Assembly (NCBI GenBank): GCA_015063585.1
Contig: SVTW01000003.1
Location: 1-64,000, forward strand
From: Oscillospiraceae bacterium
Lineage (GTDB): Bacteria; Bacillota; Clostridia; Oscillospirales; CAG-272
DNA: 64,000 bases
Direction: 5' to 3'
Program-made: the position numbers and the translations under genes
In this document: piece by piece, positions 9,401 to 18,490 of the stretch
Numbering within the stretch: position 1 is the stretch's first letter
Layout of the letters: every line of letters begins with the position of its first letter
Notes under the pieces: model-generated
What the model saw: only the letters and a program-made list of their open reading frames with translations
Told to the model about the DNA's origin: nothing
Databases searched by the model: none

Positions 9401-12400
9401 CCCTCCCCGAGGGCGTACATACGATTTCCGAATATGCCTTCTACGGCTGCAGCGGCATGTATTCCTACGGGCTGCCCTCTACGCTCAAGCAGATCGACCG
9501 TTACGCGTTCTCCCAAAACAGCTCGCTCTATGCTCTCACGATCCCCGCGGCGGTGGAACAGATCGGTCCGTTCGCATTCGCCGAGAACTGGGAGCTGAGC
9601 TATTTCAACTTCGCAGAAAATGCGATGCTCAAGCGCATCGGTTATGGAGCGCTTGCTTATTGCGGCATATATGAGCTGCGCATTCCCGCATCGGTCTCCA
9701 CGATCGCGCAGGGCGCGTTTGAGGGTTGCACCGATCTGCAAAGCATTACCTTCGCGCAAAACAGTGCGTTGGAAAAACTTTCGGCATATCTCTTTGACGG
9801 TTGCACCAATCTCTACAGCCTCCGTTTTGAAGCGGGTAGCGCGTTGACCTCCATTCAAGCACACGCGCTGGAGGGCATGAGACAGCTTACCACGGTGGAT
9901 TTCGGGGACGCAAAGCTCACCGAGATCGACAACTTCGCGTTCCGTTTCTGTGAGAATCTGAACGCACTCCTCATTCCCGAAGGTGTTACCTATATCGGAC
10001 GCTACGCCTTTTATAACTGCACCTCGCTCCGCACGCTGACCGTTCCCGCAAGCGTGGAGCGCATCGGTCGCTTCGCCTTCCTCGGCGCGGAAGATCTGAG
10101 CATCTATTTTGCCGCCGATACCCTGCCCTCCAATCTGCAAGCCGATTGGGATCACGGCATCACGGGTTATTACCTCGGGGTTACCGACGTGCAAACCGGC
10201 GGTGACTTCATCTATGCCGCTCTGACAAGCGGAAACACCGCACTGATCCAATACCTCGGCAAGGAAACAAGACTCGATCTGAACGCGGTCGACCTCGGCG
10301 GACCGATCATCACGATCGGCGGAAAAGCCTTTTATTACAGTCCGATCGAGGAAGTGATCCTGCCCGATAGCCTGATCACCATTCAATCCTATGCCTTCTA
10401 TCATTCATCGCTCAAGTCTCTCACCGTTCCGAGCACGGTTTCCTTTATCGGACGCGAGGCATTTGCCGACACTCCCATACAAACCCTGACGATCCCCGCG
10501 GACGCAGCATTGACCGTGATCGAGCAGTCGGCGTTTGCGAACACCGCGAAGCTGTCGGCTCTCACGCTTCCCAAGTCCCTGACCACCCTCGGACGTGCCG
10601 CATTCAAAAACAGCGCGATCACGTCGCTCACGTTTGCCGATGGCATTGGCTTGACCGAGATTTCCGAGGAAGCCTTTGCCTACACGAAGATCACGTCCCT
10701 CCGTCTCCCCGATTCGGTCACACTCATCAACCACAACGCGTTCCGTGAGACCGAGCACCTGCAAAGCGTAACCTTTGGCGCGGGAGAGGATCTGATGCTG
10801 ATGAGCAACGCGTTCTATCGCGCAGGGCTCACTTCTCTTACGATCCCCAAAAATATTTCCTATATCGGTGAATATGCCTTTGTGGCACTTCCTCGGCTGC
10901 AGGCCTTTGCGGTGGACGCTGAGAATCCCTACTATGCCGCACAGGACGGTCTGCTCTGCTCCAAGGACGGCAGACGCCTGATCGCCGTTCCCGCGGGACG
11001 CACGGGCTCACTCGCAGTGCCCGCCGGTATTGAGATCATCGGATTCGGCGCCTTTGAAAACACCGCGCTCTCCGAGGTGACCTTCTCTGAAAGTGCGAAT
11101 ATCCTCTCGATCGGCTACCGCGCGTTCTACAGCGCACAAAACCTCTCGTCGATCCGCATTCCCGCAAGTGTGGTTGCCATTGACTACTACGCATTCGCAA
11201 ACTGCACCTCCCTCCAATCCGTAACCTTTGAGGCGGACAGCGCGCTCAACGGTATCTATGAGGGTGCCTTTCTCGGTTGCCTCAAGCTTTCCGCGATCAC
11301 GCTCCCCGATTCGATCATTGAGATCTCGGATTTCGCCTTCTACGGCTGTGCCGCGCTTGATTCGATCCCGATCTCCGAACAATCACAGATCCTCGGCATT
11401 TACAGCTATGCCATGGCATACACCGGTCTTAGCGGCGAGCTGACCACGCCCGCAACCCTGATCGACATTGGAGACTACGCCTTCCTCGGCACAAAGATCA
11501 CCTCCGCTAAAATCCCTGCCGACAACGCGCGGCAGCTCCTGCTCGGCATTGGCGTGTTCCGTGACTGCAACTCGCTCACTTCGATCACGCTTCCCTTTAT
11601 TGGAGCCTCCTTTGAGGATAGCCGCATTACGTGGTTCTCCTATATCTTCGGTGCGGGAAGCTATGAGGCAAGCGAGGCATATCTGCCCGCATCGCTCAAA
11701 CGCGTGGAGATCGCGGAGGGCTTGACCACCATCGGTGCATACGCCTTCTGCGAGGTCAAAACACTTGAAGAGATCGTACTGCCCCATAGCATCGTTACGC
11801 TCGAGCCCTTTGCCTTCCATGAATCCTTTGCTGCATACGAGCTGACCAACACCGTGACGCTTGCCACCGAAACGATCGATCACTTCGCGCTTTATTTCGG
11901 TCACGGCATGACCGGTTCACTCCGTTTGGGTGAGGGCTTGGAAAGCCTTATGGTTCCCATTGAAGGGATCCGCCACCTCTACCTCCCCGCTTCCCTCACG
12001 CATATTGAGCCTCAGGTGCTCAACATGAACCAACAGCTCCAATCGGTTGAGATCGCGCCCGAAAATCAGCAATTCTCATCGCTCGACGGCGTTCTGTATA
12101 ACAAAGCGGGAACCGAGATCCTCGGCGTTCCCGGCGGTCTTGCCGGTCACGTTACCCTCCCCGCAACGCTGAACGAAATTGGAGCAGATGCCTTCCGCGA
12201 ATGTCACAACATTACCGAACTGACACTCCCCGAGGGAATTACGCGCATCGCAAGCGGTGCCTTTGCGGGAAATATGAATCTTGTGAAGATCACGATCCCC
12301 TCAACGCTTACCGCAATTGATGCAGAAGCCTTTTCGGGCTGTAACGCTCTTCAGGTGATCTGCAACAACAGCCACCTTCAGATCCAAATCGGCTCAAATG

Positions 12401-15400
12401 AGCTCGGCGGCATCGCATATTACGCAAAAACCGTGATCAATGCCGACGGTTCGATCCAATTTATTGATAACCTGACCAACAGCGAATATCTCCAGATCGA
12501 CGGATTCCACTTTATCAGTCTGTCCGGCGGAACCTATGAGCTGATCGCATACCTCGGAAACGAGGCAAGCGTGCGCCTGCCCGAATCGGTACGCGGCAAG
12601 CCCTACACGATCAGCAACATGCGCGGCGGCAAGGAGATCACGGTTCCCGGCTCGCTTGGCACGTTGCCCTTCGCGGCATTTGCCGACAACCAGACGCTGG
12701 AGAGCGTGATTTTGGAGGAAGGAATTACCGAAATTTGTGACAGTGCCTTTGGCGCATGTCACGCCCTCCGCTCGGTCAAGCTGCCGCAAAGCCTTGAGGC
12801 GATCGGCTCCAACGCCTTTTACATGTGCTCACGCATGACCGCTCTCAACCTTCCCGCAAAGCTGCGGACGATCGGTCAGCAAGCGTTTGACACCTGCTCT
12901 TCCATTCGTGCGTTTGCGCTGCCTGAGGGGCTTGAAACGATCGGCAGCGGCGCCTTCCGCTACTGCACGGGTCTGGAATCGATCACACTCCCCGCAAGCC
13001 TGAATGAGATCGGCTCAAGTGCGTTTGAATCCTGCTCCTCGCTCAAAAACTTTGAAATTGCCGACGGAAACCGCAGCTTTATCGAAAAGGACGGCATCAT
13101 CTACAATCATACCGCAACCGAAATGATCTATGTGCTCCCCTCGGTCAGCGGTCACGTAACCCTCCCCGATACCCTGCTTTCAATTCCCGACCAAGCATTT
13201 TCCGAAATGTCAGCCGTCACGGGCATCACGATTCCCGAGGGACTGACTACAATCGGTTACAGCGCGTTCTACAAAACCTCGATCACCTCGATCACGTTGC
13301 CCGCCTCGCTCATCAGACTTGACAGCGACGCGCTCTGCACCGAAACGCTGACCGAGATCCGCTACGGCGGCACGCTCCGCGATTGGATCGCGCTCGATCG
13401 CGGATATACCAACACGCAAACCGCGATCGACCTCTACCTGAACGGAGAGCGCCTGATCAACGCGGAGATCCCCGAGGGTATCACCGCCATTCCCGCCGAT
13501 ACCTTTACCAACCTCACCATTGAGCACGTCACCTTCCCCTCCACGCTGGTTTCAATCGGAGAACGCGCCTTCCAGCGTTGCAGCGCACTCTTCAACGTGC
13601 ACATTCCCGCCTCCGTACAGAAGATCGAAGACCGCGCCTTTGCGGACTGCCAGTCCTTCCGTTCGATCACGGTGGATCCCGCAAACAATCATTTCAGCGC
13701 ACACGACGGAATCCTTTATAACAAAGCGATGACCGAGATTCTGTTGGCTCCGAGCGCGCTGGTTGGAAACGTTGAAATTCCCGAGGGCGTTACCACGATC
13801 CCCGATTGGATCTTTGAAATGCCCCTGCTTGCCTCGATCAAGCTGCCCTCCACGCTGACCGCAATTGGAGAATATGCCTTCCACGAGGTGCAGATCGGTT
13901 GTGTTTACAACAACAGTAATCTTCAGCTGACCCCCGGAAGCACGGAAAACGGACGCGTTGCGCTCTATGCGAGAATGGTGGTGGACAAAAACGGAACGCT
14001 CACCCGCCATTCGTTCTATCCCGACTTTGAAATGAAGATCTCCGACGACGGATTCCTTTACTTCAAGGAATGGAATTACGATGTTTTCAGAATGCGCGCC
14101 TACCTTGGAAATGAGGAGACCGTGATGCTCCCGCTTACCTTCAACGGGGAAGCATATCTCCCCTATGACGTACACGGTATCAAAAATCTCATTATCCCGA
14201 ACGGAATGACCGAGATTCCGGAAAGCGCGTTCAACCATTCCTACTCGTTGCAAAGCGTCACGATTCCCGAAAGCGTGACCAAGATCGGCAACAACGCATT
14301 CAATTCCTGCATCAATCTGCGTCAGATCGCCATTCCCGACACGGTCACAAGCCTTGGCTGGGGCGCGCTTGACGGCACCTACTATTACAACAACCCCAAC
14401 AATTGGAATTCGGACGGACTGCTTCTGCTCGGCAACCATCTGATTGCTGTAGACCCCGACGCAGAATACGTCAAGATCCCCTCCACCGTACGCTCGATCT
14501 CTGGCAGTGCCTTCCAAAACTGCTTCAAGGTGCGCCAGGTGACCATGCGCGGTGACTACGATTGCTACGGACTGCTGCAACCGTTGACCAACCTGGAAAC
14601 GCTGGTTCTGACCGAGGCGGTCACGCACCCGCTCTGCGAGATGTTTGAAAACAATCAACCTCTCACGCTCAGAAGCATTGTTCTGCTTGACAATCTGCGC
14701 CTGATGCTCGAGGAGCCCTCCTTCCTCTTTGCCGAATTGCACAACCTTAACATCTACGTGCAGGGCGAGGAAAAGGATCTGAAGTGGAATGAAAACTTCC
14801 CCAATTGGAACAACGGCAACACGGTCCTCTACGGCACACGCTGGACGCTCGCGGAGTTCTACGGGCAGGACGGCAAACTGATCTTCAGCTCGCCCTTCTC
14901 CTCGGCGCAGATCATTCGTCAGCCTTGGGTGAACGCCTACACTGACGATCTCTACCGCTACACCTTCATCGGATTTGACTTAAACGGTGACGGTAGCGTG
15001 GATACCCTCCCCGCAACCTCAACGGTTTGGATTCATGCGACCGCGATCTACACACGCGAGTTCCGCTGTGCGGAGGAAGGTCACCGTTGGCAGGTGGATC
15101 AAGCGGTAAACGCGCAGCAGCACACGCTGATTTGCGCTTGCGGTGAAACCTCGATGGCAGATCACAAATGGAGCGCGGGAACGGTCGTCACGCCCGCAAC
15201 GCATACCCGGGAAGGTGTGCGTGAGTTGACCTGTTTGGGTTGCCGACACAAAACGACCGAAGCGATCCCGCGCACCACCGAGCACACCTTTGACCAATGC
15301 GTTCCAAGCGATGCGTATTTCGCGGCGGACGCAACCTGCACGCACTCGAAGGGCTATTTCATGAGCTGTATTTGCGGTGAAAAGGGATCTGAGATCTTCT

Positions 15401-15783
15401 TCTCCGGCACAGCGATGGGCGAGCATTCCAATCCGGGTGTCTATGACTACGACGACAACGAACACCGCTTCTCCTGCACCGAATGTGGGCAGATCATTGC
15501 CGATTCCCACAATTGGGGCGAGTGGACCACCGATCCCGCAAACGACAGTCTGAAACGCCGTTCCTGCACCGTCTGCGGTTACACGCAAGAAGCCGCAAAC
15601 GGAAACGGCAATGGAAATGGAAACGGGAATGGCAACGGGAATGGCAACGGCGATAGCAATGGCAACACCTCCAATTCCGGATCGGGTGGCTGCTTCGGTT
15701 CGCTCAGCCTCTCCCCGCTCACCGTCGCGCTCCTTTGCCTCGCGCCCCTTCTCTCCTTCCGCAAAAAAAGGAAAGGCCAATAA
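6418..15783 (+). CDS. giant surface subtilase with BspA-type leucine-rich repeats and a C-terminal sorting-like tail
   Basis: 3,121 residues. An N-terminal membrane/signal segment spans about 14-38. A subtilisin-type (S8) peptidase domain spans about 165-450, with Asp186 (AVIDTGID), His234 (GHGTSVAGV) and Ser391 (GTSLACPVAAG) as an apparently intact triad. Residues about 455-521 resemble a Listeria-Bacteroides (Flg_new) repeat. From about 528 to 2,760 run dozens of BspA-type LRR_5 repeats (IGxxAFxxCxxLxxVxxP pattern), interrupted by a recurring insert NxxFxxxDGVLYxxxxTxL. Residues about 2,882-3,070 hold HxW and CxxCG motifs typical of surface-protein tails. An (Asn-Gly)n linker follows. The C-terminus has GGCFG, a hydrophobic segment and a basic end (FRKKRKGQ). 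The likely role is a cell-surface protease/adhesin binding host or microbial partners. The gene stands alone under its own promoter. Confidence 0.93.
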   Translation: MKQPNPHPIPRHGKKLAVILIPLCAILLCVAAILGALYFQDQKVQYRDELIRDLTEHRGEYDEQSIVLRDTSRGTATALAEKLGASLRITKDGKFATLTLPEGTTFLDICADEDHFNDLHHMSIDYHTYISDIATDEEDDGLPLPMRPQYTVSDEGYRSQTYLDYVNLKDTWNSTRGDGVLVAVIDTGIDTDHSEFAGRISEYSYNASEDKIVKDFTDENGAFDWSLIEDEQGHGTSVAGVLASPLDNGGIVGIAPNVTLLVIKAECDESGAFKRTSDLVFGLYYAIECDAKVVNMSFGGKGDEASNPYASATQLAVDSDVICLAAAGNDSSSETCYPACDPNVIGVGALEQDGWGLASYSNFGENVDIVAPGSTYTASNNGGYQSTRGTSLACPVAAGAVALYVSTNYYVEFSEICELLYASCYDLGDLGHDWYFGYGALDISALISEERGTVTFNMMTDELENTTQVFIRNHTLQNIPTPERLYAVFDGWYYDPQCTDEYDWYADAFSSDLTLYANWVNEEDGIPYTYVELEDGTIEIRSYTGRRRFITVPAFIEGKTVSSIGRGAFAGQTNLRQVTLPEGLVSIGDNAFGGCSNLVRMQIPDSVTVIGEGAFVNNVRLTAVTFGSKSTLKTIGSFAFQNCARIRDITLPASLRELDGRAFLGATSISAFALQSGNTAFSVRDGVLFRADEVTLVCYPAGRNGTYAIPASVRTVGPAAFAYAKITQIDLKNTSKIDQDAFAFCRITSLSIPNSVTSLGSTAFSNCSALRELTLGTGLRTIPEMAFFYCDSLQAVTIPAGVTAIDKSAFAGCFALHSLEFAPESQLIKIGDEAFSPANIQTVSLPASLTEIGQRAFRSCPLTAVHFAPNAALKQIGQEAFADTADLTEITLPEGLQAVGESAFIRSGLLRVTLPASLRTLGNGAFAECPSLTEIHVNAGNSVFTSVDGVLFDAAQTTLLIYPAGKTASEYTVPIGTETIGKQAFRGAVHLVAVTLPEGVHTISEYAFYGCSGMYSYGLPSTLKQIDRYAFSQNSSLYALTIPAAVEQIGPFAFAENWELSYFNFAENAMLKRIGYGALAYCGIYELRIPASVSTIAQGAFEGCTDLQSITFAQNSALEKLSAYLFDGCTNLYSLRFEAGSALTSIQAHALEGMRQLTTVDFGDAKLTEIDNFAFRFCENLNALLIPEGVTYIGRYAFYNCTSLRTLTVPASVERIGRFAFLGAEDLSIYFAADTLPSNLQADWDHGITGYYLGVTDVQTGGDFIYAALTSGNTALIQYLGKETRLDLNAVDLGGPIITIGGKAFYYSPIEEVILPDSLITIQSYAFYHSSLKSLTVPSTVSFIGREAFADTPIQTLTIPADAALTVIEQSAFANTAKLSALTLPKSLTTLGRAAFKNSAITSLTFADGIGLTEISEEAFAYTKITSLRLPDSVTLINHNAFRETEHLQSVTFGAGEDLMLMSNAFYRAGLTSLTIPKNISYIGEYAFVALPRLQAFAVDAENPYYAAQDGLLCSKDGRRLIAVPAGRTGSLAVPAGIEIIGFGAFENTALSEVTFSESANILSIGYRAFYSAQNLSSIRIPASVVAIDYYAFANCTSLQSVTFEADSALNGIYEGAFLGCLKLSAITLPDSIIEISDFAFYGCAALDSIPISEQSQILGIYSYAMAYTGLSGELTTPATLIDIGDYAFLGTKITSAKIPADNARQLLLGIGVFRDCNSLTSITLPFIGASFEDSRITWFSYIFGAGSYEASEAYLPASLKRVEIAEGLTTIGAYAFCEVKTLEEIVLPHSIVTLEPFAFHESFAAYELTNTVTLATETIDHFALYFGHGMTGSLRLGEGLESLMVPIEGIRHLYLPASLTHIEPQVLNMNQQLQSVEIAPENQQFSSLDGVLYNKAGTEILGVPGGLAGHVTLPATLNEIGADAFRECHNITELTLPEGITRIASGAFAGNMNLVKITIPSTLTAIDAEAFSGCNALQVICNNSHLQIQIGSNELGGIAYYAKTVINADGSIQFIDNLTNSEYLQIDGFHFISLSGGTYELIAYLGNEASVRLPESVRGKPYTISNMRGGKEITVPGSLGTLPFAAFADNQTLESVILEEGITEICDSAFGACHALRSVKLPQSLEAIGSNAFYMCSRMTALNLPAKLRTIGQQAFDTCSSIRAFALPEGLETIGSGAFRYCTGLESITLPASLNEIGSSAFESCSSLKNFEIADGNRSFIEKDGIIYNHTATEMIYVLPSVSGHVTLPDTLLSIPDQAFSEMSAVTGITIPEGLTTIGYSAFYKTSITSITLPASLIRLDSDALCTETLTEIRYGGTLRDWIALDRGYTNTQTAIDLYLNGERLINAEIPEGITAIPADTFTNLTIEHVTFPSTLVSIGERAFQRCSALFNVHIPASVQKIEDRAFADCQSFRSITVDPANNHFSAHDGILYNKAMTEILLAPSALVGNVEIPEGVTTIPDWIFEMPLLASIKLPSTLTAIGEYAFHEVQIGCVYNNSNLQLTPGSTENGRVALYARMVVDKNGTLTRHSFYPDFEMKISDDGFLYFKEWNYDVFRMRAYLGNEETVMLPLTFNGEAYLPYDVHGIKNLIIPNGMTEIPESAFNHSYSLQSVTIPESVTKIGNNAFNSCINLRQIAIPDTVTSLGWGALDGTYYYNNPNNWNSDGLLLLGNHLIAVDPDAEYVKIPSTVRSISGSAFQNCFKVRQVTMRGDYDCYGLLQPLTNLETLVLTEAVTHPLCEMFENNQPLTLRSIVLLDNLRLMLEEPSFLFAELHNLNIYVQGEEKDLKWNENFPNWNNGNTVLYGTRWTLAEFYGQDGKLIFSSPFSSAQIIRQPWVNAYTDDLYRYTFIGFDLNGDGSVDTLPATSTVWIHATAIYTREFRCAEEGHRWQVDQAVNAQQHTLICACGETSMADHKWSAGTVVTPATHTREGVRELTCLGCRHKTTEAIPRTTEHTFDQCVPSDAYFAADATCTHSKGYFMSCICGEKGSEIFFSGTAMGEHSNPGVYDYDDNEHRFSCTECGQIIADSHNWGEWTTDPANDSLKRRSCTVCGYTQEAANGNGNGNGNGNGNGNGNGDSNGNTSNSGSGGCFGSLSLSPLTVALLCLAPLLSFRKKRKGQ
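15598..15671 (+). repeat. hexanucleotide tract coding an Asn-Gly linker
   Basis: Repeated AAC/AAT + GGN codon pairs encode about ten Asn-Gly units between the Cys-rich tail and the C-terminal hydrophobic anchor of the giant protease. The unit length is a multiple of three, so slippage would change linker length but not frame. Codon choices vary (GGA, GGC, GGG, GGT), which suggests the tract is not a very recent expansion. Confidence 0.8.
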
Positions 15784-17060
15784 AAACAATCAAATCGGGG
15801 ACGCGGGGACGCGGGGACGCGGTTTATGCGGGGTCTTTTTGAAAAAAGACCCCTGCACCCCAAAAACTTTCCCGAACCAATTTCTATTGTGTGCTGGAGT
15901 GTCACATAGCTAAAGGCACAGGTACTACCGATTGCCGTCAGGCGCCGCCAAGACCCTGCCGGCACTCGCGGAGGACGCAAACACCCCCATCGGGAAAAGT
16001 TTTGGTCAAGCTTTTTCAAAAGCTTGCGAGGTCAAGGGCGAGTAGCCCTTGGCGCGCTCCGCAGAGCGCGAAACTCCCCTGATCGGCGTTTCTTTTTGAT
16101 AGATTTTTCTTTGCGCCTCCTTCTTGCAAAGAAAAATCGGCTGTGGAGTGCCGAGAGCAATACGGGAGACTAGTTTTTTGTCAGAAAACTTCTTGAAAGA
16201 AGTTTTCCGACACCTTTCAAGAACTTTCCCGAACGATTTTTATAGTGTGGTGGGGTGTGCATCGGCTCAGGACTTAGGTATTCCCAATTGCCGTCAGGCA
16301 CCGCCAAGACCCTGCCGGCACTACCGATACGAAACCAGTTCTTTATTCGAGTCATTCTGAGCCGCGTAAGCGTGCGAAGAATCTGGTAACTTTTCCGAAA
16401 AAGGCAAAGCCTTTAAAAGAATGTTTCAAGATCCTTCGCGGCTACCGCCTCGCTCAGGATGACCCAGAAAAGGGGTTGTATTCAGAGTTATAAACAACCC
16501 CTGCCGGCACTACCGATAAAGAAAAAATTACATTTTTCGAGTCATCCTGAGCGAAGGGGCGAAGCCCCGAGTCGAAGTTTTGCGTAGGTGAGGCATGCCG
16601 AACGGAGCAAAACCAACGAAAACAACCATGGGTTGTTTGAGGCAGGGATCTACTTAAAATCGCCATTGGCTTGCCGTATGAGAGTTGCTTTTTTGAAAAA
16701 GGCAAAGCCTTTAAAAGAATGTTTCAAGATTCTTCGCACGCTTACGCCCGACAACGCTTTGCGTGTCGCTAAAGTGCTTTGCACTTTTCTGCTCAAGAAT
16801 GACCCGAAAGGGAATTTTCGCAAACATAAACCCATCGGTGCTCGCGAAAAAGCAAATTTGTCCACAGCCTCCCTCCGGGAGGGAGGTGGATTTTGCGTAG
16901 CAAAAGCCGGAAGGAGCCGGCGATGGCTGTGACTTACAATTCCCAAAAACGCGAACGACGTGAATCATACACAAACTTCACCGGCACTCGCGGAGGACGC
17001 GGGGGACGCGATTTTCGTCAGAAAACGTCTTGAAAGAAGTTTTCTGACAAAAAACCTGGC
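15784..17060. repeat. mosaic repeat array I
   Basis: This gene-free stretch of about 1.3 kb lies between the giant protease and hisS. Order, left to right: GGGGACGC tandem tract (15797-15822); M1 reversed with a GGGGTC hairpin (15829-15966); M2 reversed (about 15995-16170); M1 reversed with the GTCGGAAAACTTCTT hairpin (about 16174-16322); two M3 units (16338-16470 and 16537-16800); M4 (16862-16950); and a lone copy of the hairpin (17018-17050). Pivot TGCCGGCA occurs at the module joints near 15958, 16315 and 16503. Short open frames inside it recur in the other arrays and look like shadows of the repeats. Confidence 0.85.
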
Positions 17061-17068
17061 GAAAGGTA

Positions 17069-17097
17069 TTGAAATTACAAAAAGAATCTGTTATAAT
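17069..17097 (+). promoter_or_regulatory. promoter of hisS
   Basis: TTGAAA at 17069-17074, 17 bp, TATAAT at 17092-17097. It begins just after the last hairpin of array I. I see no T-box leader between it and hisS. Confidence 0.75.
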
Positions 17098-17133
17098 AAA
17101 GAAGAATATAGATTTTTCCAAGAGGTATTGGCA

Positions 17134-18438
17134 ATGAGCGAGAAGCTATCAACACAGCCCTACAAAGGCACAAGAGATTTTTACCCGCGCGAGATGCGCA
17201 TGCGCAATTGGTTTTTTGGTGTGATCCGCCACGTTTTAGAGCGCTCGGCGTTTGAGGAATACAACGGCCCCATGCTTGAGTCGCTCGCTCTTTACGCCGC
17301 AAAAAGCGGGGAGGAGCTGGCAAATGAGCAAACCTATAACTTTACCGACAGAGGCGACCGCCGCATGGCGATCCGCCCCGAAATGACCCCCACCGTGGCA
17401 CGCATGGTGGCGGGCAAGATGGGCGAGCTCAATTTCCCGCTCAAGTGGTTCTCGATCCCGAACATGTACCGTTGCGAGCGTCCCCAACGCGGCCGCTTGC
17501 GCGAGTTCTGGCAGATCAATGTTGACATTTTCGGCTGCGATGGCTTTGAGGCGGACCTTGAGGTCATTTCCAGCGCGATCGCCCTTCTGCGCGCGTTCGG
17601 CGCGGACGAGAGCATGTTCACCGTGCGCATCAACAACCGCCGCTTCTTCAACGACGTGATCGCCGCCATTGCAGGAACCGATCCCGAGGGCAGCCGCAAG
17701 GTCTCCAAGGTCATTGACCGCAAGGGCAAGATCCCGCGCGAGGAATATGAAAAAGAACTCCGTGAGCTCGGTCTCTCGGACGGGCAGATCGCCAAGATCG
17801 ACGCGCTCTACACCATGGACGTGTCCGATGCCATCGCCCTCTGCCCCGATTCGGTGGGCGCGGGAGAGCTCCGTCAGCTCTTTGACGCACTTGACCGCAC
17901 GGGTCTGCGCAAGTATTGCGTCTTTGATTTCGGCATCATTCGCGGTCTGGATTACTACACGGGTACCGTGTTTGAGGTCTTTGACAACGCGCCCGAGAAC
18001 AACCGCGCCATGTTCGGCGGCGGCAGATACGACAACCTCGTTGGCCTTTTCGTCAAGAACGCAAAGGTTTCGGGCGTTGGATACGGCATGGGAGACGTCA
18101 CGCTGGAGCACTTCCTCGAAACGCACAAGCTCATGCCCGCCTCCTTTGACGAATCGGTCAAGGTGCTCGTCACACGCTTTGAAGACGTCCCCTACGACCG
18201 CTACCTCGCGCTGGTGGATACCCTCCGCGACGCCGACATCACCGCATCGGTCTACCTCGGCACGAAAAAGTTCGGCAAGCAGATCGACTTTGCCGTAAAG
18301 GACGGCTATTCGCACGTGCTGATCATGGGCGGCGACGAAGCGGCACGCGGCGTGGTACGCGTGAAGGATCTCAACACACGCGAGGAATGCGAGACCACTC
18401 CCGACGGCGTGATCGCGCTTTTGAAAGACAAACAATAA
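17134..18438 (+). CDS. hisS: histidyl-tRNA synthetase
   Basis: 434 residues. It charges tRNA-His in the cytoplasm. The class II catalytic core is at the N-terminus: KGTRDFYP starts it, and motif 2 lies around YRCERPQRGRLREFWQ. The histidine-specific segment RGLDYYTGTVFE and motif 3 region FGGGRYDNL follow, and a C-terminal anticodon-binding domain covers about 335-434. The ATG at 17134 was chosen because the family alignment begins close to it and AGAGG precedes it at 17121. The frame is open upstream to 16960, but that part reads through array I and its hairpin and lies before the promoter. An alpha/beta-hydrolase gene follows 52 bp downstream. Confidence 0.95.
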   Translation: MSEKLSTQPYKGTRDFYPREMRMRNWFFGVIRHVLERSAFEEYNGPMLESLALYAAKSGEELANEQTYNFTDRGDRRMAIRPEMTPTVARMVAGKMGELNFPLKWFSIPNMYRCERPQRGRLREFWQINVDIFGCDGFEADLEVISSAIALLRAFGADESMFTVRINNRRFFNDVIAAIAGTDPEGSRKVSKVIDRKGKIPREEYEKELRELGLSDGQIAKIDALYTMDVSDAIALCPDSVGAGELRQLFDALDRTGLRKYCVFDFGIIRGLDYYTGTVFEVFDNAPENNRAMFGGGRYDNLVGLFVKNAKVSGVGYGMGDVTLEHFLETHKLMPASFDESVKVLVTRFEDVPYDRYLALVDTLRDADITASVYLGTKKFGKQIDFAVKDGYSHVLIMGGDEAARGVVRVKDLNTREECETTPDGVIALLKDKQ

Positions 18439-18490
18439 AACGAAAATATAATGATTTCGGACAGAAAATCAAGAAAGGTAGGTTCCCCCT

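Noticed and set aside
8752-10404. Long open frame (550 codons) on the minus strand, and similar ones at 7633-8442, 11383-11904 and 13552-14742
   Set aside because: They lie antisense inside the giant LRR gene, have no ribosome binding site or recognisable domain, and arise from the repetitive codon pattern of the LRR units.
16588-16946. Short open frames with phrases such as FCVAKAGRSRRWL, ILRFAQDD or RRKEKSIKKKRR that recur at many sites
   Set aside because: They are translations of M2, M3 and M4 repeats, occur in both orientations and differ in frame and start; repeat shadows, not genes.
16960-17133. N-terminal extension of HisS
   Set aside because: It reads through a repeat hairpin and the promoter; the family begins at about 17134.
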